Below, piece by piece: positions 44,647-52,997 of a DNA stretch of 64,000 nucleotides. The position numbers and the translations under genes were made by a program. The stretch comes from an uncultured Dokdonia sp. (GTDB lineage Bacteria > Bacteroidota > Bacteroidia > Flavobacteriales > Flavobacteriaceae): assembly GCA_947503305.1 (NCBI GenBank), contig CANNDF010000003.1:1-64000 (forward strand). The letters are read 5' to 3'. The notes beneath the pieces were generated by a model. That model searched no databases, was not told the DNA's origin, and saw only the letters and a list, made by a program, of their open reading frames with translations. Within the stretch, counting starts at the first letter, position 1. Each line of letters starts with the position of its first letter.

Positions 44647-45543
44647 TTACTCACGTATTTTTAACCATACAGCATTTGAGGCATTATTTATAATTTTCTT
44701 TACTGAAGAACCGTCTTTATTCATTATGTAGATATGAGACTCTTTTTCTACATCATTTGATGTATACAATATTTTAGACCCATCGGGGGACCAGGATGGG
44801 TACCAATCATCAACATTATTAAATGTTAATCGCTTTTGATCGGAACCATCGATATTCATTACATAAATTTCTTGATTACCATCCCTATTTGATATAAAAA
44901 CGACTTGTTTGCCATCTGGTGATACCTCAGGATGCCAATCCTCAGCATTATTATTTGTTAATTGAATGACATTACTGCCATCAATATTGGCTAAGCAAAT
45001 TTCACTTGAGTTAGTTTTAGAGTGAAAGAGAAGTCTGCCATCTTGAGTAAAATAAGGGCCTCCCCCATTCAATGTCTTTATTTGTCTTTGTTCACTACTA
45101 TCTGAATTCATTATCCAAATTTCTTCCTGCCATACACCTTCAGTATTATTATAAGCCCTTGCAAACGCAATCTTTCTTCCATCTGGAGACCATGCGGGTG
45201 AACTATCCCACTTATTTTTTACATGCGTTAACCGCTTCCTATTGGTACCATCTATATTCATGGTATGTATAGACCATGTTTTTCTTTCATCATGATATGC
45301 ATAGCAAGCGATGCGTTTTCCATCAGGGGACCAGGCTATATAACCATCGTTTCCGAGACGATTTGTGATTCTAATTCTTGAAGTAGCTTCAATATTTGTT
45401 AAATAAATTTCTCCATCACCAGATTCTTTTGAGGAATACCCAATTGTATACGATGTCAGCTTACATCCCCCACTCTTCTGACTATAAGTAATTTGCACAA
45501 AAAGGAAAGCTAAGAAACAGTATCTGACATTTATATATTTCAT
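44647..45543 (-). CDS. TolB/PD40 beta-propeller exported protein
   Basis: The ATG at 45543 starts a signal peptide (MKYINVRYCFLAFLFVQITYS) and is preferred over the frame opening at 45570. The ~298 aa product consists of repeated WSPDGxxIAF blades (AWSPDGKRIAC, AWSPDGRKIAFAR, SPDGKQVVFISN, SWSPDGSKILYTS) forming a six-bladed propeller. It probably binds peptides, sugars or a partner protein in the periplasm. It is upstream of the hydrolase paralogue 2 gene on the same strand. Confidence 0.87.
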   Translation of the reverse strand: MKYINVRYCFLAFLFVQITYSQKSGGCKLTSYTIGYSSKESGDGEIYLTNIEATSRIRITNRLGNDGYIAWSPDGKRIACYAYHDERKTWSIHTMNIDGTNRKRLTHVKNKWDSSPAWSPDGRKIAFARAYNNTEGVWQEEIWIMNSDSSEQRQIKTLNGGGPYFTQDGRLLFHSKTNSSEICLANIDGSNVIQLTNNNAEDWHPEVSPDGKQVVFISNRDGNQEIYVMNIDGSDQKRLTFNNVDDWYPSWSPDGSKILYTSNDVEKESHIYIMNKDGSSVKKIINNASNAVWLKIRE

Positions 45544-45646
45544 ATATTCTTTATATTTAATAAGGGGCATGTGTTGTGACTAAAGCCTTACACAAACCTA
45601 TCAAATCGCATACATAAAAAAATGTAAAACTGATGAATACTATCTT

Positions 45647-45680
45647 CTGACAGGTATATACTTACCTATGACAGAAAATA
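45647..45680. promoter_or_regulatory. Possible LytTR-type site upstream of pair 3
   Basis: An inverted AGGTA / TACCT pair (45652-45656, 45663-45667) sits within two direct TGACAG words about 110 bp before the kinase start. Regulatory function is conjectural. Confidence 0.25.
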
Positions 45681-45776
45681 CCTAAAATCCGTTGTAAGTG
45701 TAATTTCGGCATACGATTATCAGGATTCGTCCTTTTTAAAGAGATTCCAGATCCATATTTTTTATATTTATTGCTT

Positions 45777-46853
45777 ATGGTCAAAAAAAAGAACTTAATT
45801 GACTGGATCATTCAGAATAGAGTCGTTTCGCACTTCATATTTTGGCTTTTATTATTTATAAGTTTACCCATATTGGCAGCGCTAAATGATGGTAGTGTCA
45901 AAAAAACTGTAATCAGTGGTTTTAGTTTTTTACCTGCACAGTTATTGGCAAGTTATTTTTTAGTCTATTATCAGGTCCCAAAACTTTTATTTAAAAAAAA
46001 ATACGTCGCTTTTGGAGTATCCTTCTTGATATCTGTGTATGTGTTTTTAGTGCTATCAAAGCTTTTGAACATGTATCTGTCATCACTTTTTTCTCCAAAT
46101 TATCTTAATGATGAAAACTTGGCAGAGGTGTTATCAGATCCATTTCATTTGGCAGTCGTTTATTTCCCATCTGTATATGTATTTGTGTTTTTTATGTTTA
46201 TGGCCAAGGCATTTAAGGATCGCTTTGAAGAACGCCATCAACTTGAAGTTCTACAAAAAGAAAAAGCAAATACTGAGCTTAAATTTTTAAAAGCACAAAC
46301 CAATCCGCATTTTTTATTTAATACATTAAATAATTTATATTCATTAACATTAGAGCAGTCAGAAAAGGCACCAGAAGTGGTGTTAAAACTTTCGAGTATG
46401 CTGGATTATATGCTTTATCAATGTAAAGATCCTGTGGTCCCTTTAAAAAATGAAATCGCTTTGATACAGGATTATATCGATTTAGAGTCGCTCCGTTATG
46501 GTAATAAATTAACATTAGACTTTACCTACGATCTTCATGATTCTAATGTTAGGATAGCCCCTTTGATATTAATATCATTTATAGAAAATGCTTTTAAACA
46601 TGGTGCAAGTAATAATTTAAAGAACTCGATTATTCAAATTGAATTAGTGACAAATCATGATCAACTTTGCTTTAAAGTTTTTAATACACTACCAGATACC
46701 ATACATAATGAAATAGAAAATAAATCGCATTCTGGAATTGGGTTTTCAAATTCAAAAAGACAATTAGAACTAAACTATAAAAATAATTATGACTTGAAAA
46801 GCATCAAAACTGATCATGATTTTCAGGTGCTTTTAACCATAAATTTAAAGTAA
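45777..46853 (+). CDS. LytS-type sensor histidine kinase (pair 3)
   Basis: The frame opens at a TTG (45771), but ATG at 45777 is taken. The ~358 aa kinase has four membrane helices in the first 145 residues, a charged linker, and a His_kinase domain with NPHFLFNTLNN as acceptor box, FIENAFKHG as N box and GIGFSNSKRQLEL as a slightly unusual G box. It has no extracellular sensor domain. The stop is followed after one base by the regulator start. It is divergent from the PD40 gene at 44647. Confidence 0.9.
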   Translation: MVKKKNLIDWIIQNRVVSHFIFWLLLFISLPILAALNDGSVKKTVISGFSFLPAQLLASYFLVYYQVPKLLFKKKYVAFGVSFLISVYVFLVLSKLLNMYLSSLFSPNYLNDENLAEVLSDPFHLAVVYFPSVYVFVFFMFMAKAFKDRFEERHQLEVLQKEKANTELKFLKAQTNPHFLFNTLNNLYSLTLEQSEKAPEVVLKLSSMLDYMLYQCKDPVVPLKNEIALIQDYIDLESLRYGNKLTLDFTYDLHDSNVRIAPLILISFIENAFKHGASNNLKNSIIQIELVTNHDQLCFKVFNTLPDTIHNEIENKSHSGIGFSNSKRQLELNYKNNYDLKSIKTDHDFQVLLTINLK

Positions 46854-46854
46854 T

Positions 46855-47562
46855 ATGGGCATAAAATGTATAGTCGTAGATGACGAACCACTAGCAATTA
46901 AGGTACTTGAAAAGCATATACTAAAAGTACCGAACCTTGAACTTGTATCGACATTTGACAACCCTATAAGTGCCGGACATTTTCTTCAAAACAATAACGT
47001 TGACCTTTTGTTTTTAGATATTCAAATGCCTGTAGTTACTGGTATCGATTTTATAAAAAACACGATGATCCAGCCTAAAGTTATATTAACAACGGCTTAT
47101 AGGGAATATGCTTTGGAAGGCTATGAACTGGATATCATTGATTATTTATTAAAACCTATATCTTTTATTCGATTTTATAAATCTATAAATAAATACATAA
47201 AATTAAATACTGCAATCCCATCTACTACCCATACATCATCAGAAATGAATAAATCACTAGATCATATCTTTGTTAATTCTAACAAAAGGATGATCCGTAT
47301 AGAATTTACAAATATTCTATTTATTGATAGTATAAAAGATTATGTGAGAATACACACTGCAAATGACACTATAATTACAAAAGATAAAATAAGCACTTTT
47401 ATTCAAAAATTACCCTCACATTTTTTAAGAGTGCATCGCTCATATATTATTAATATTCATAAAATTGCCGCTTTGACATCAAAAGATGTTGTTTTACTTG
47501 GGGGTATGGAAATACCAATAGGGACTTCTTATAAAGAAATCATCAATTTAATTAATAATTGA
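46855..47562 (+). CDS. LytTR family response regulator (pair 3)
   Basis: The 235 aa regulator has phospho-acceptor Asp in LLFLDIQMPVVTG near 55, Lys in YLLKPI, and a C-terminal LytTR domain with KDYVRIHTANDT and LRVHRSYIINIHKI. It starts one base after the kinase stop. It is followed by a copy of the dispersed palindrome at 47587. Confidence 0.92.
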   Translation: MGIKCIVVDDEPLAIKVLEKHILKVPNLELVSTFDNPISAGHFLQNNNVDLLFLDIQMPVVTGIDFIKNTMIQPKVILTTAYREYALEGYELDIIDYLLKPISFIRFYKSINKYIKLNTAIPSTTHTSSEMNKSLDHIFVNSNKRMIRIEFTNILFIDSIKDYVRIHTANDTIITKDKISTFIQKLPSHFLRVHRSYIINIHKIAALTSKDVVLLGGMEIPIGTSYKEIINLINN

Positions 47563-47586
47563 TCACTATTGATAATCACTTTTATT

Positions 47587-47604
47587 GCTTTCGCGAAAGC
47601 GTAC
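47587..47604. repeat. Dispersed palindrome, partial copy
   Basis: Core GCTTTCGCGAAAGC at 47587-47600, with the right arm GTAC conserved but not the left. It lies between the LytTR regulator gene and the T9SS protein gene. Confidence 0.88.
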
Positions 47605-47713
47605 TTATATCTTTTTAAAATAAGATCTATATACCTTGAATAGTCTATATTTGTTATTAGATGTTTCTTACAGGTTTCCGTATTTATCAAATCTCTTTTT
47701 CAAGTCTATAGCT

Positions 47714-49006
47714 ATGAAGTACTATGCATTAATTAGTATGTTATTTGTTTCGTTTTTAAGTAAAGCGCAAATTGTCGACTTTCCCGATCCTAACTTCAAA
47801 ACAGCGGTACTCAATCATAATCCAATCATTGATACCAATGGGGATAACGAGATACAAGTGAGCGAAGCTATGGCCTTTGGGGGTGTCTTTGATGTAGGTA
47901 ATGAAAATATAAATGATCTTACAGGAATAGAAGCCTTTGAAAACATAATTGTATTGCTCTGTCAGTTTAACAATCTAACAATGTTGGACATCTCCCAAAA
48001 CCAACAGTTATCCTCCCTAAGGGCTGATAATAATAATTTACAAGAGATAATACTTCCTCAAAGTACAACGCTTTCTAGTCTACAAATCTCAGATAATCAA
48101 TTGACAAACTTGGATGTGAGCGAACTCAGTAATTTAAACCAGTTATTTGCCAGAAGAAACAATATAGATGTTATTGCACTGGAATTTAATGCAATCATTA
48201 CGGCTATAGATCTTAGTGAAAATCCTGTAGCTCAATTGAATTTCACAAACAATCCATTACTTCAGTTTCTAGATATTTCTGAAACCGAGATATCCCTCTT
48301 AGATATATCCCAAAATCCGAATGTCATTATACTACGAGCTGCCTCCCTAGCCATTACTGATCTTGACCTTTCTAACAATCCTGAAATAGAATTATTGGAT
48401 ATTTCAGACAATAATTTTACAAGTTTTGATTTTTCTATTCTTCCAAATCTTACATTCGTAGAAGCGGGATTCAGCGCATATGAGCAATTGGACTTTTCTG
48501 AAAATCCACTTTTATGCAGGGTCGTTATTGAGTTCAACGAACAGCTTGTTTCAGTCAATTTAAGAAACGGTAGTAACTCAGAATTAGTAAATCCTCAAGG
48601 ATGCAGCGTTTCGTCTGGTCAGGTCTCTGTAAATGGTCCGTCGGGATTATTTGCTTCAAACAATCCGAATCTACTGGAGATTTGTGTGGACGATATCACT
48701 TTTGCTCAACAAAACTTTACAGATATTCCTTCTCAAACCACCTTTATAGATAATTGCACACTTAGTATATCAGAAAACCTTTCCGATATAGTAACTGTAT
48801 ATCCTAATCCAGCAAATGATCATATCCAATTGAATTCAAAATTATCTATTGATAGGATTGATATCTATGATATCTTGGGAAAGAAAATGAAAAGGTATTC
48901 TATTACAGATAATCGAGTAGATATATCCAACCTGACTACAGGCATGTATTTTATACATATAAACACGTCTGCTAACATCCAAACGCTCCCGTTTATTAAG
49001 AAATAG
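47714..49006 (+). CDS. Leucine-rich-repeat-like exported protein with T9SS type A sorting domain
   Basis: The frame opens upstream, but the ATG at 47714 starts the signal peptide MKYYALISMLFVSFLSKAQ, giving about 430 aa. The middle (about 75-290) consists of LxxLDxSxN-type repeats, roughly 20-22 residues each, similar to the internalin-like repeats frequent in flavobacterial surface proteins. The last ~75 residues form a type A sorting domain (VTVYPNPANDHIQLN, IDRIDIYDILGKK, LTTGMYFIHI), so it is probably secreted and surface-attached. A ligand is not known. Confidence 0.85.
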   Translation: MKYYALISMLFVSFLSKAQIVDFPDPNFKTAVLNHNPIIDTNGDNEIQVSEAMAFGGVFDVGNENINDLTGIEAFENIIVLLCQFNNLTMLDISQNQQLSSLRADNNNLQEIILPQSTTLSSLQISDNQLTNLDVSELSNLNQLFARRNNIDVIALEFNAIITAIDLSENPVAQLNFTNNPLLQFLDISETEISLLDISQNPNVIILRAASLAITDLDLSNNPEIELLDISDNNFTSFDFSILPNLTFVEAGFSAYEQLDFSENPLLCRVVIEFNEQLVSVNLRNGSNSELVNPQGCSVSSGQVSVNGPSGLFASNNPNLLEICVDDITFAQQNFTDIPSQTTFIDNCTLSISENLSDIVTVYPNPANDHIQLNSKLSIDRIDIYDILGKKMKRYSITDNRVDISNLTTGMYFIHINTSANIQTLPFIKK

Positions 49007-49028
49007 CATCTTATACATAAATAAGATG
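49007..49028. terminator. Weak terminator-like hairpin
   Basis: CATCTTAT pairs with ATAAGATG around a 6 nt loop just after the stop of the T9SS gene. There is no good T-tract, so function is uncertain. Confidence 0.3.
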
Positions 49029-49202
49029 TTGTAACCATGTACATTTAAGTGTATTAAGAAATTAATATTCTACAATGAAAGAGAATATGCCTTACATTTT
49101 TAACAGCTCTATTTTCTCTTAATAAAAAGCACACAAAACAATAATATTCAATATTTTACAAATTTTTGACTAGCTTGAAATTACAACTAGGTTAATTATA
49201 TG

Positions 49203-49236
49203 ACTATAAATATAGTTTTACGACTATATTTATAGT
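49203..49236. promoter_or_regulatory. Twin BlaI-type operators
   Basis: Two 14 bp palindromes of the form ACTATA-NN-TATAGT occur at 49203-49216 and 49223-49236. Their centres are 20 bp apart, about two helical turns, on one DNA face. A TATATTTG word at 49255-49262 fits the flavobacterial -7 element, and the second operator lies where the upstream (-33) element would be. Repression of the blaI-type operon by its own product is the natural reading, by analogy with BlaI/MecI. Confidence 0.7.
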
Positions 49237-49266
49237 CATGCTGAAAATTAATATTATATTTGCATT

Positions 49267-49650
49267 ATGAATGAACTCACAAAAGCTGAAGAACAGATTA
49301 TGAAATATGTCTGGAAACTTGGTAAAGTATTCCTTAAAGACATTGTTCAGGAATTTCCAGAACCCAAACCCGCTTACACTACGATTTCAACAGTTGTAAG
49401 GGTTTTAGTTAAAAAGAATTTTTTAAAGTATGAGACCTATGGGAAAATACGTCAGTATTACCCTGCAATATCTAAGGAGAGCTATTTTCGGAATCATATG
49501 AAGGGAGTTATAGGTAATTTTTTTAGTGGTTCTGCAAGCAATTTTGCATTATTCTTTGCTTCTGATGAAAATTTAGATCTTACTGAACTTGAGAATATGA
49601 AGAAAATGATCGAGAAAAAAATAGAAAATTTAAAAGACAAAAATGAATAA
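49267..49650 (+). CDS. BlaI/MecI/CopY family repressor
   Basis: The 127 aa protein has a winged helix-turn-helix (about 4-75) with TKAEEQIMKYVWKLGKVFLKDIV and KPAYTTISTVVRVLVKKNFL (each within the family pattern), and a C-terminal dimerisation tail. In this family the protein represses its own operon and is cleaved when the membrane sensor signals. Two matching palindromes (49203-49236) lie just upstream. It overlaps the BlaR1-like gene by 8 bp. Confidence 0.9.
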   Translation: MNELTKAEEQIMKYVWKLGKVFLKDIVQEFPEPKPAYTTISTVVRVLVKKNFLKYETYGKIRQYYPAISKESYFRNHMKGVIGNFFSGSASNFALFFASDENLDLTELENMKKMIEKKIENLKDKNE

Positions 49651-50971
49651 TCTATTAATGTATCTCCTACAAGTAACTGTTGTTTTTTCGGTGCTTTATA
49701 TATGGTATTATATATTTTTTAAGCATCTTACTTTTTATTCTTTAAATAGGGCTATTTTACTGATAATAATGCCATTATCATTCGTACTCCCTATGTCACA
49801 AAGTATAGTGCCTTCTATTACAGATACACTTATTGACGTACCAGTATTTGAAGAAATTAGCATTTACACTTTTGAGCAACAGATTATAACGGATACAATT
49901 ATAATTACTAATCCATCTATAAATTATACACTCATCCTTGTTTGTATCTATATATTAGGTTGTCTTCTTAGTATCATAAGACGTTTTATAAGTATTCATA
50001 AACTCTATATACTCAAGAGAAGTAGTCATCTACATCCTACCAATGATTATACATTAGTAATTAGTAAAACTTCTGAAGTTTTTTCCTTTTTTAGATGGAT
50101 TTTCATTCCAGAAACTATGGTGTGTGACCCATTGATTATTGAGCATGAAAAAGCACATATCTACTATAAACACTCTTATGATATGATAATTTATGAGTTT
50201 TATATTGCGTTATTTTGGTTTAATCCTCTTATGTCCTCTTATAGAAAATCTATAAAATCTGTTCATGAATTTCAAGCAGATACAAAGGTATTACAGCATG
50301 GTGTAACTGCTATAGAGTATCTTCAACTACTGGCAAATACAATTACTCCTAAATTTCAAAACACTATATATAATTATTTTAATAACCCTATTTTAAAACA
50401 ACGAATAGACATGATTACAAAACCTTCATCAAACAATTTTACCAAGTTTACTTACCTCCTGCTCCTACCCATTTGTGCACTTTTACTGTCTGCATTTACA
50501 AAACCTATAACGCCTATACTAGAAGAGATTCCGCTTTCAGAACCTTTTGACTTTGTGGTGTTTGATATAACTCCTCCTTCTTTATTTCCTGTTCAAAATG
50601 CTTCTAAAGATCATATTACTTCCTTTTTTGGAGAACGAAGATCTAGCGCAAAATTTAAATATAAGGCTGTTCATGGAGGCATTGATATAAAAGCGGCTAT
50701 CGGAACTCCTGTGATTGCTACTGCTGATGGTGTGATCGCAAAAGCAACAGATGAAGGTGACTGGGGAAATTTAATAGTCATTACTCATAGTGAGGGTTAT
50801 GAAACTTGGTACGCGCACTTAAATGGATTTGCAGTACATAAAAATCAAAAAGTTAAAAAGGGTGACGTAATTGGTTATGTAGGAAATACAGGACAGTCAA
50901 AAGGCCCTCATTTACACTACGAAGTAAAACAACATAATAAACGTCAAGATCCGTTAAATTATATCAAATAG
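49643..50971 (+). CDS. BlaR1/M56-type membrane metalloprotease fused to an M23 endopeptidase domain
   Basis: The 442 aa protein has N-terminal helices (about 4-24, 34-50, 93-112). The M56 protease site is HEKAH (168-172), with a downstream ADTKVL stretch. A further membrane helix follows (about 275-293), and then an extracytoplasmic M23 domain (about 325-440) with HGGIDIKAAIGTP and HLHYE at 423-427 (metal ligands). Usual BlaR1 proteins carry a penicillin-binding sensor domain at that position; here a peptidoglycan endopeptidase replaces it. It is co-transcribed with the BlaI-like gene and probably removes or inactivates that repressor. Confidence 0.88.
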   Translation: MNNLLMYLLQVTVVFSVLYIWYYIFFKHLTFYSLNRAILLIIMPLSFVLPMSQSIVPSITDTLIDVPVFEEISIYTFEQQIITDTIIITNPSINYTLILVCIYILGCLLSIIRRFISIHKLYILKRSSHLHPTNDYTLVISKTSEVFSFFRWIFIPETMVCDPLIIEHEKAHIYYKHSYDMIIYEFYIALFWFNPLMSSYRKSIKSVHEFQADTKVLQHGVTAIEYLQLLANTITPKFQNTIYNYFNNPILKQRIDMITKPSSNNFTKFTYLLLLPICALLLSAFTKPITPILEEIPLSEPFDFVVFDITPPSLFPVQNASKDHITSFFGERRSSAKFKYKAVHGGIDIKAAIGTPVIATADGVIAKATDEGDWGNLIVITHSEGYETWYAHLNGFAVHKNQKVKKGDVIGYVGNTGQSKGPHLHYEVKQHNKRQDPLNYIK

Positions 50972-51029
50972 GTTTTTCTATAAAGTATAGAAAAACGATT
51001 TATGACTAATAGGTCATCTCAAAAAAAAA

Positions 51030-51066
51030 ACAAAGCACTAGTGAACCACTGGTGCTTTGTTTTTTT
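51030..51066. terminator. Strong rho-independent terminator
   Basis: A 14 bp stem from ACAAAGCAC to GTGCTTTGT, with one G-T pair and a 3 nt loop, has an A-tract on the left and T-tract on the right. It can serve both converging genes. Confidence 0.92.
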
Positions 51067-51168
51067 GTAGTTTCATTAAACCCAATTTCGGTACATCCAA
51101 GGATATAGAGTTCAAAATTTTAAATTTTAATGCACTTCCCTACTCTACTCGCTAGTAAGAAATAAAAT

Positions 51169-51194
51169 GAGTACGCTTTCGCGAAAGCTTACTC
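51169..51194. repeat. Dispersed palindrome, near-perfect copy
   Basis: Core GCTTTCGCGAAAGC at 51175-51188, with arms GAGTA and TACTC, broken by one mismatch on each side of the core. Confidence 0.9.
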
Positions 51195-51282
51195 ACGATT
51201 AAGTAAATTAAACAGCTATTAAATATTAAAATTATTCTCACAAACTACTAGCATGCATGTAGTTAAAAATCAAACTAACTTC

Positions 51283-52716
51283 CTATATGTGTTTATGGAT
51301 CCAATTTGAGATAAGTGCAAGGGCTTTAGGTGAAAATGTTTCTTCTATTTTTGAATATTCATCCATTTTACCGGTAGAAGCGTTTTGAAATAAATGATTG
51401 AGTCCTTCTAATTCTACGATTTCAAAATCTGGATTCCCTCCTTTTGTAAGGGCCTTTTCCAATCCTTCCTGGTTTATTTTTGATTCAACCTGCGTATCTA
51501 AACTTCCATTTAAAGATAATACAGGGCAACGTACCTTCTCATATGCATCTGCAGGGTTATAACTATAAAAATAGCGCATCCATTTTGTTGTACGCATACG
51601 TACTAAGCCATTTATAACTTCTGTGACTCTTGTTTCTGGCACACCTATATCCTTTAAAATAGGTCCGATGGTATTGCCATAATGTAGTCGTAATTCTGAT
51701 CGTATGCTATCAATGTCTTTATCTTGCTTTATAAGCTCAATGGCATCCCGAACTGCTTTTTCGTAGGCATTTTCATCTGGTACAGGAAACCCTCGCATAG
51801 ATATAGATTGCATTACAGAAAGTTCGGTTCCTGAAATTCCTGTACCTGCCAATGAGATAATAAATGTAATATCTTTATCGGCTGCTACTAAGGGTGCAAT
51901 AATACCTCCTTCACTATGTCCAATAAGCCCTATCTTCTCTGCATCAACATCGTTTCTGGTTTTTAAATAGTCTACAGCACTCATCGCATCGGTTGCAAAA
52001 TCATATGTTGTAGCTAGTGAGTGATTTCCTGTAGATTTTCCAAAACCGCGATCATCGTATCGCAATACAGCAATTCCCTTGCGTGTAAGATAATCTGCAA
52101 GGACTAAAAATGGTTTGTGTTCTGAGAATGTTTCGTCTCTATCCTGAGGTCCACTACCACTTATTAAAATGACAGTAGGATATATCCCTTTTTCTTTAGG
52201 ACGCGTAAATGTTCCTGAAAGCGTGATTTCCGATTTTGTATTTGAAAAGGATACTTCTTCCTCATAATAGGGAAACGGTCTTATAGGCTCTTGAGGTCGT
52301 TTTACTATCGTACTATTTGCAGGTATATTATTCTTTGATAGATTTAAAGTGAAATTTGCAGCACCTTCTATCATTTTCCCACTAATAGTATTTTCTTTTT
52401 TATTAAACTTCCCTTTATATTGCATTCCTACATTAGATAGATCTATGATAAGACTATCAGAATTAAATAGTGTCTGCAAGGGTTTAATCCCTTTCATTCT
52501 TTGTGAAGGAATATCTATAATAGAAGTATACCCTGAGGTGTCTTTATCTATATGAAAGACAAAATCAATAGTTCTATTATCTAGCTCAATACTCCCTCCC
52601 CAATTACCAGAGATATCTTGTGAAAAGGACGTAATACTATATAATATGATCGTTAATAAAAGTATATTTTTTAGATATATTGATGTACGACTTCTCCTGA
52701 TGCTATTTTTCATCAT
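51283..52716 (-). CDS. Exported alpha/beta hydrolase of the S9-like (acylaminoacyl peptidase/esterase) type
   Basis: The 477 aa product has a signal-like N-terminus, a ~120 residue beta-rich domain (DISGNWGGSIEL, KGKFNKKENTISGKM), and an alpha/beta hydrolase domain. Its oxyanion region is ISGSGPQDRDE, the nucleophile elbow is GHSEGG near residue 255, the Asp is in SLNGSLDTQV and the His is in GLNHLFQ. Similar proteins are annotated as dienelactone hydrolases or exported peptidases. The substrate is unknown. Confidence 0.85.
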   Translation of the reverse strand: MMKNSIRRSRTSIYLKNILLLTIILYSITSFSQDISGNWGGSIELDNRTIDFVFHIDKDTSGYTSIIDIPSQRMKGIKPLQTLFNSDSLIIDLSNVGMQYKGKFNKKENTISGKMIEGAANFTLNLSKNNIPANSTIVKRPQEPIRPFPYYEEEVSFSNTKSEITLSGTFTRPKEKGIYPTVILISGSGPQDRDETFSEHKPFLVLADYLTRKGIAVLRYDDRGFGKSTGNHSLATTYDFATDAMSAVDYLKTRNDVDAEKIGLIGHSEGGIIAPLVAADKDITFIISLAGTGISGTELSVMQSISMRGFPVPDENAYEKAVRDAIELIKQDKDIDSIRSELRLHYGNTIGPILKDIGVPETRVTEVINGLVRMRTTKWMRYFYSYNPADAYEKVRCPVLSLNGSLDTQVESKINQEGLEKALTKGGNPDFEIVELEGLNHLFQNASTGKMDEYSKIEETFSPKALALISNWIHKHI

Positions 52717-52997
52717 AATTTTAACTGTTATTCTTTATGAAAATTAGGACGTGAAGCTTCTTATACGTATTTGATTGTCCTGTACACATGTATTGTATAC
52801 ATCGTATTAGTGTCTGTCTTATCAAAAAAGTCGCATATTTTATTAAAAAAAATATTAGGACTAAGCATAAATCGAAATATGTCATTGAAAATCAAGCAAC
52901 TAATCAGGTCTTTTTAAACAGTGTGCCTGCTCTTTCTAATTGCCTTTGTGTTCATAGTTGGATGCCTTTGCCGACTCTTCTATAGTATTTCTTATTC

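Larger units (their letters stand above)
50972..51282. other. 311 bp gap between BlaR1-M23 and the alpha/beta hydrolase genes
   Basis: The gap holds the terminator at 51030-51066 and a copy of the dispersed palindrome at 51169-51194. No gene was found. Confidence 0.65.
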
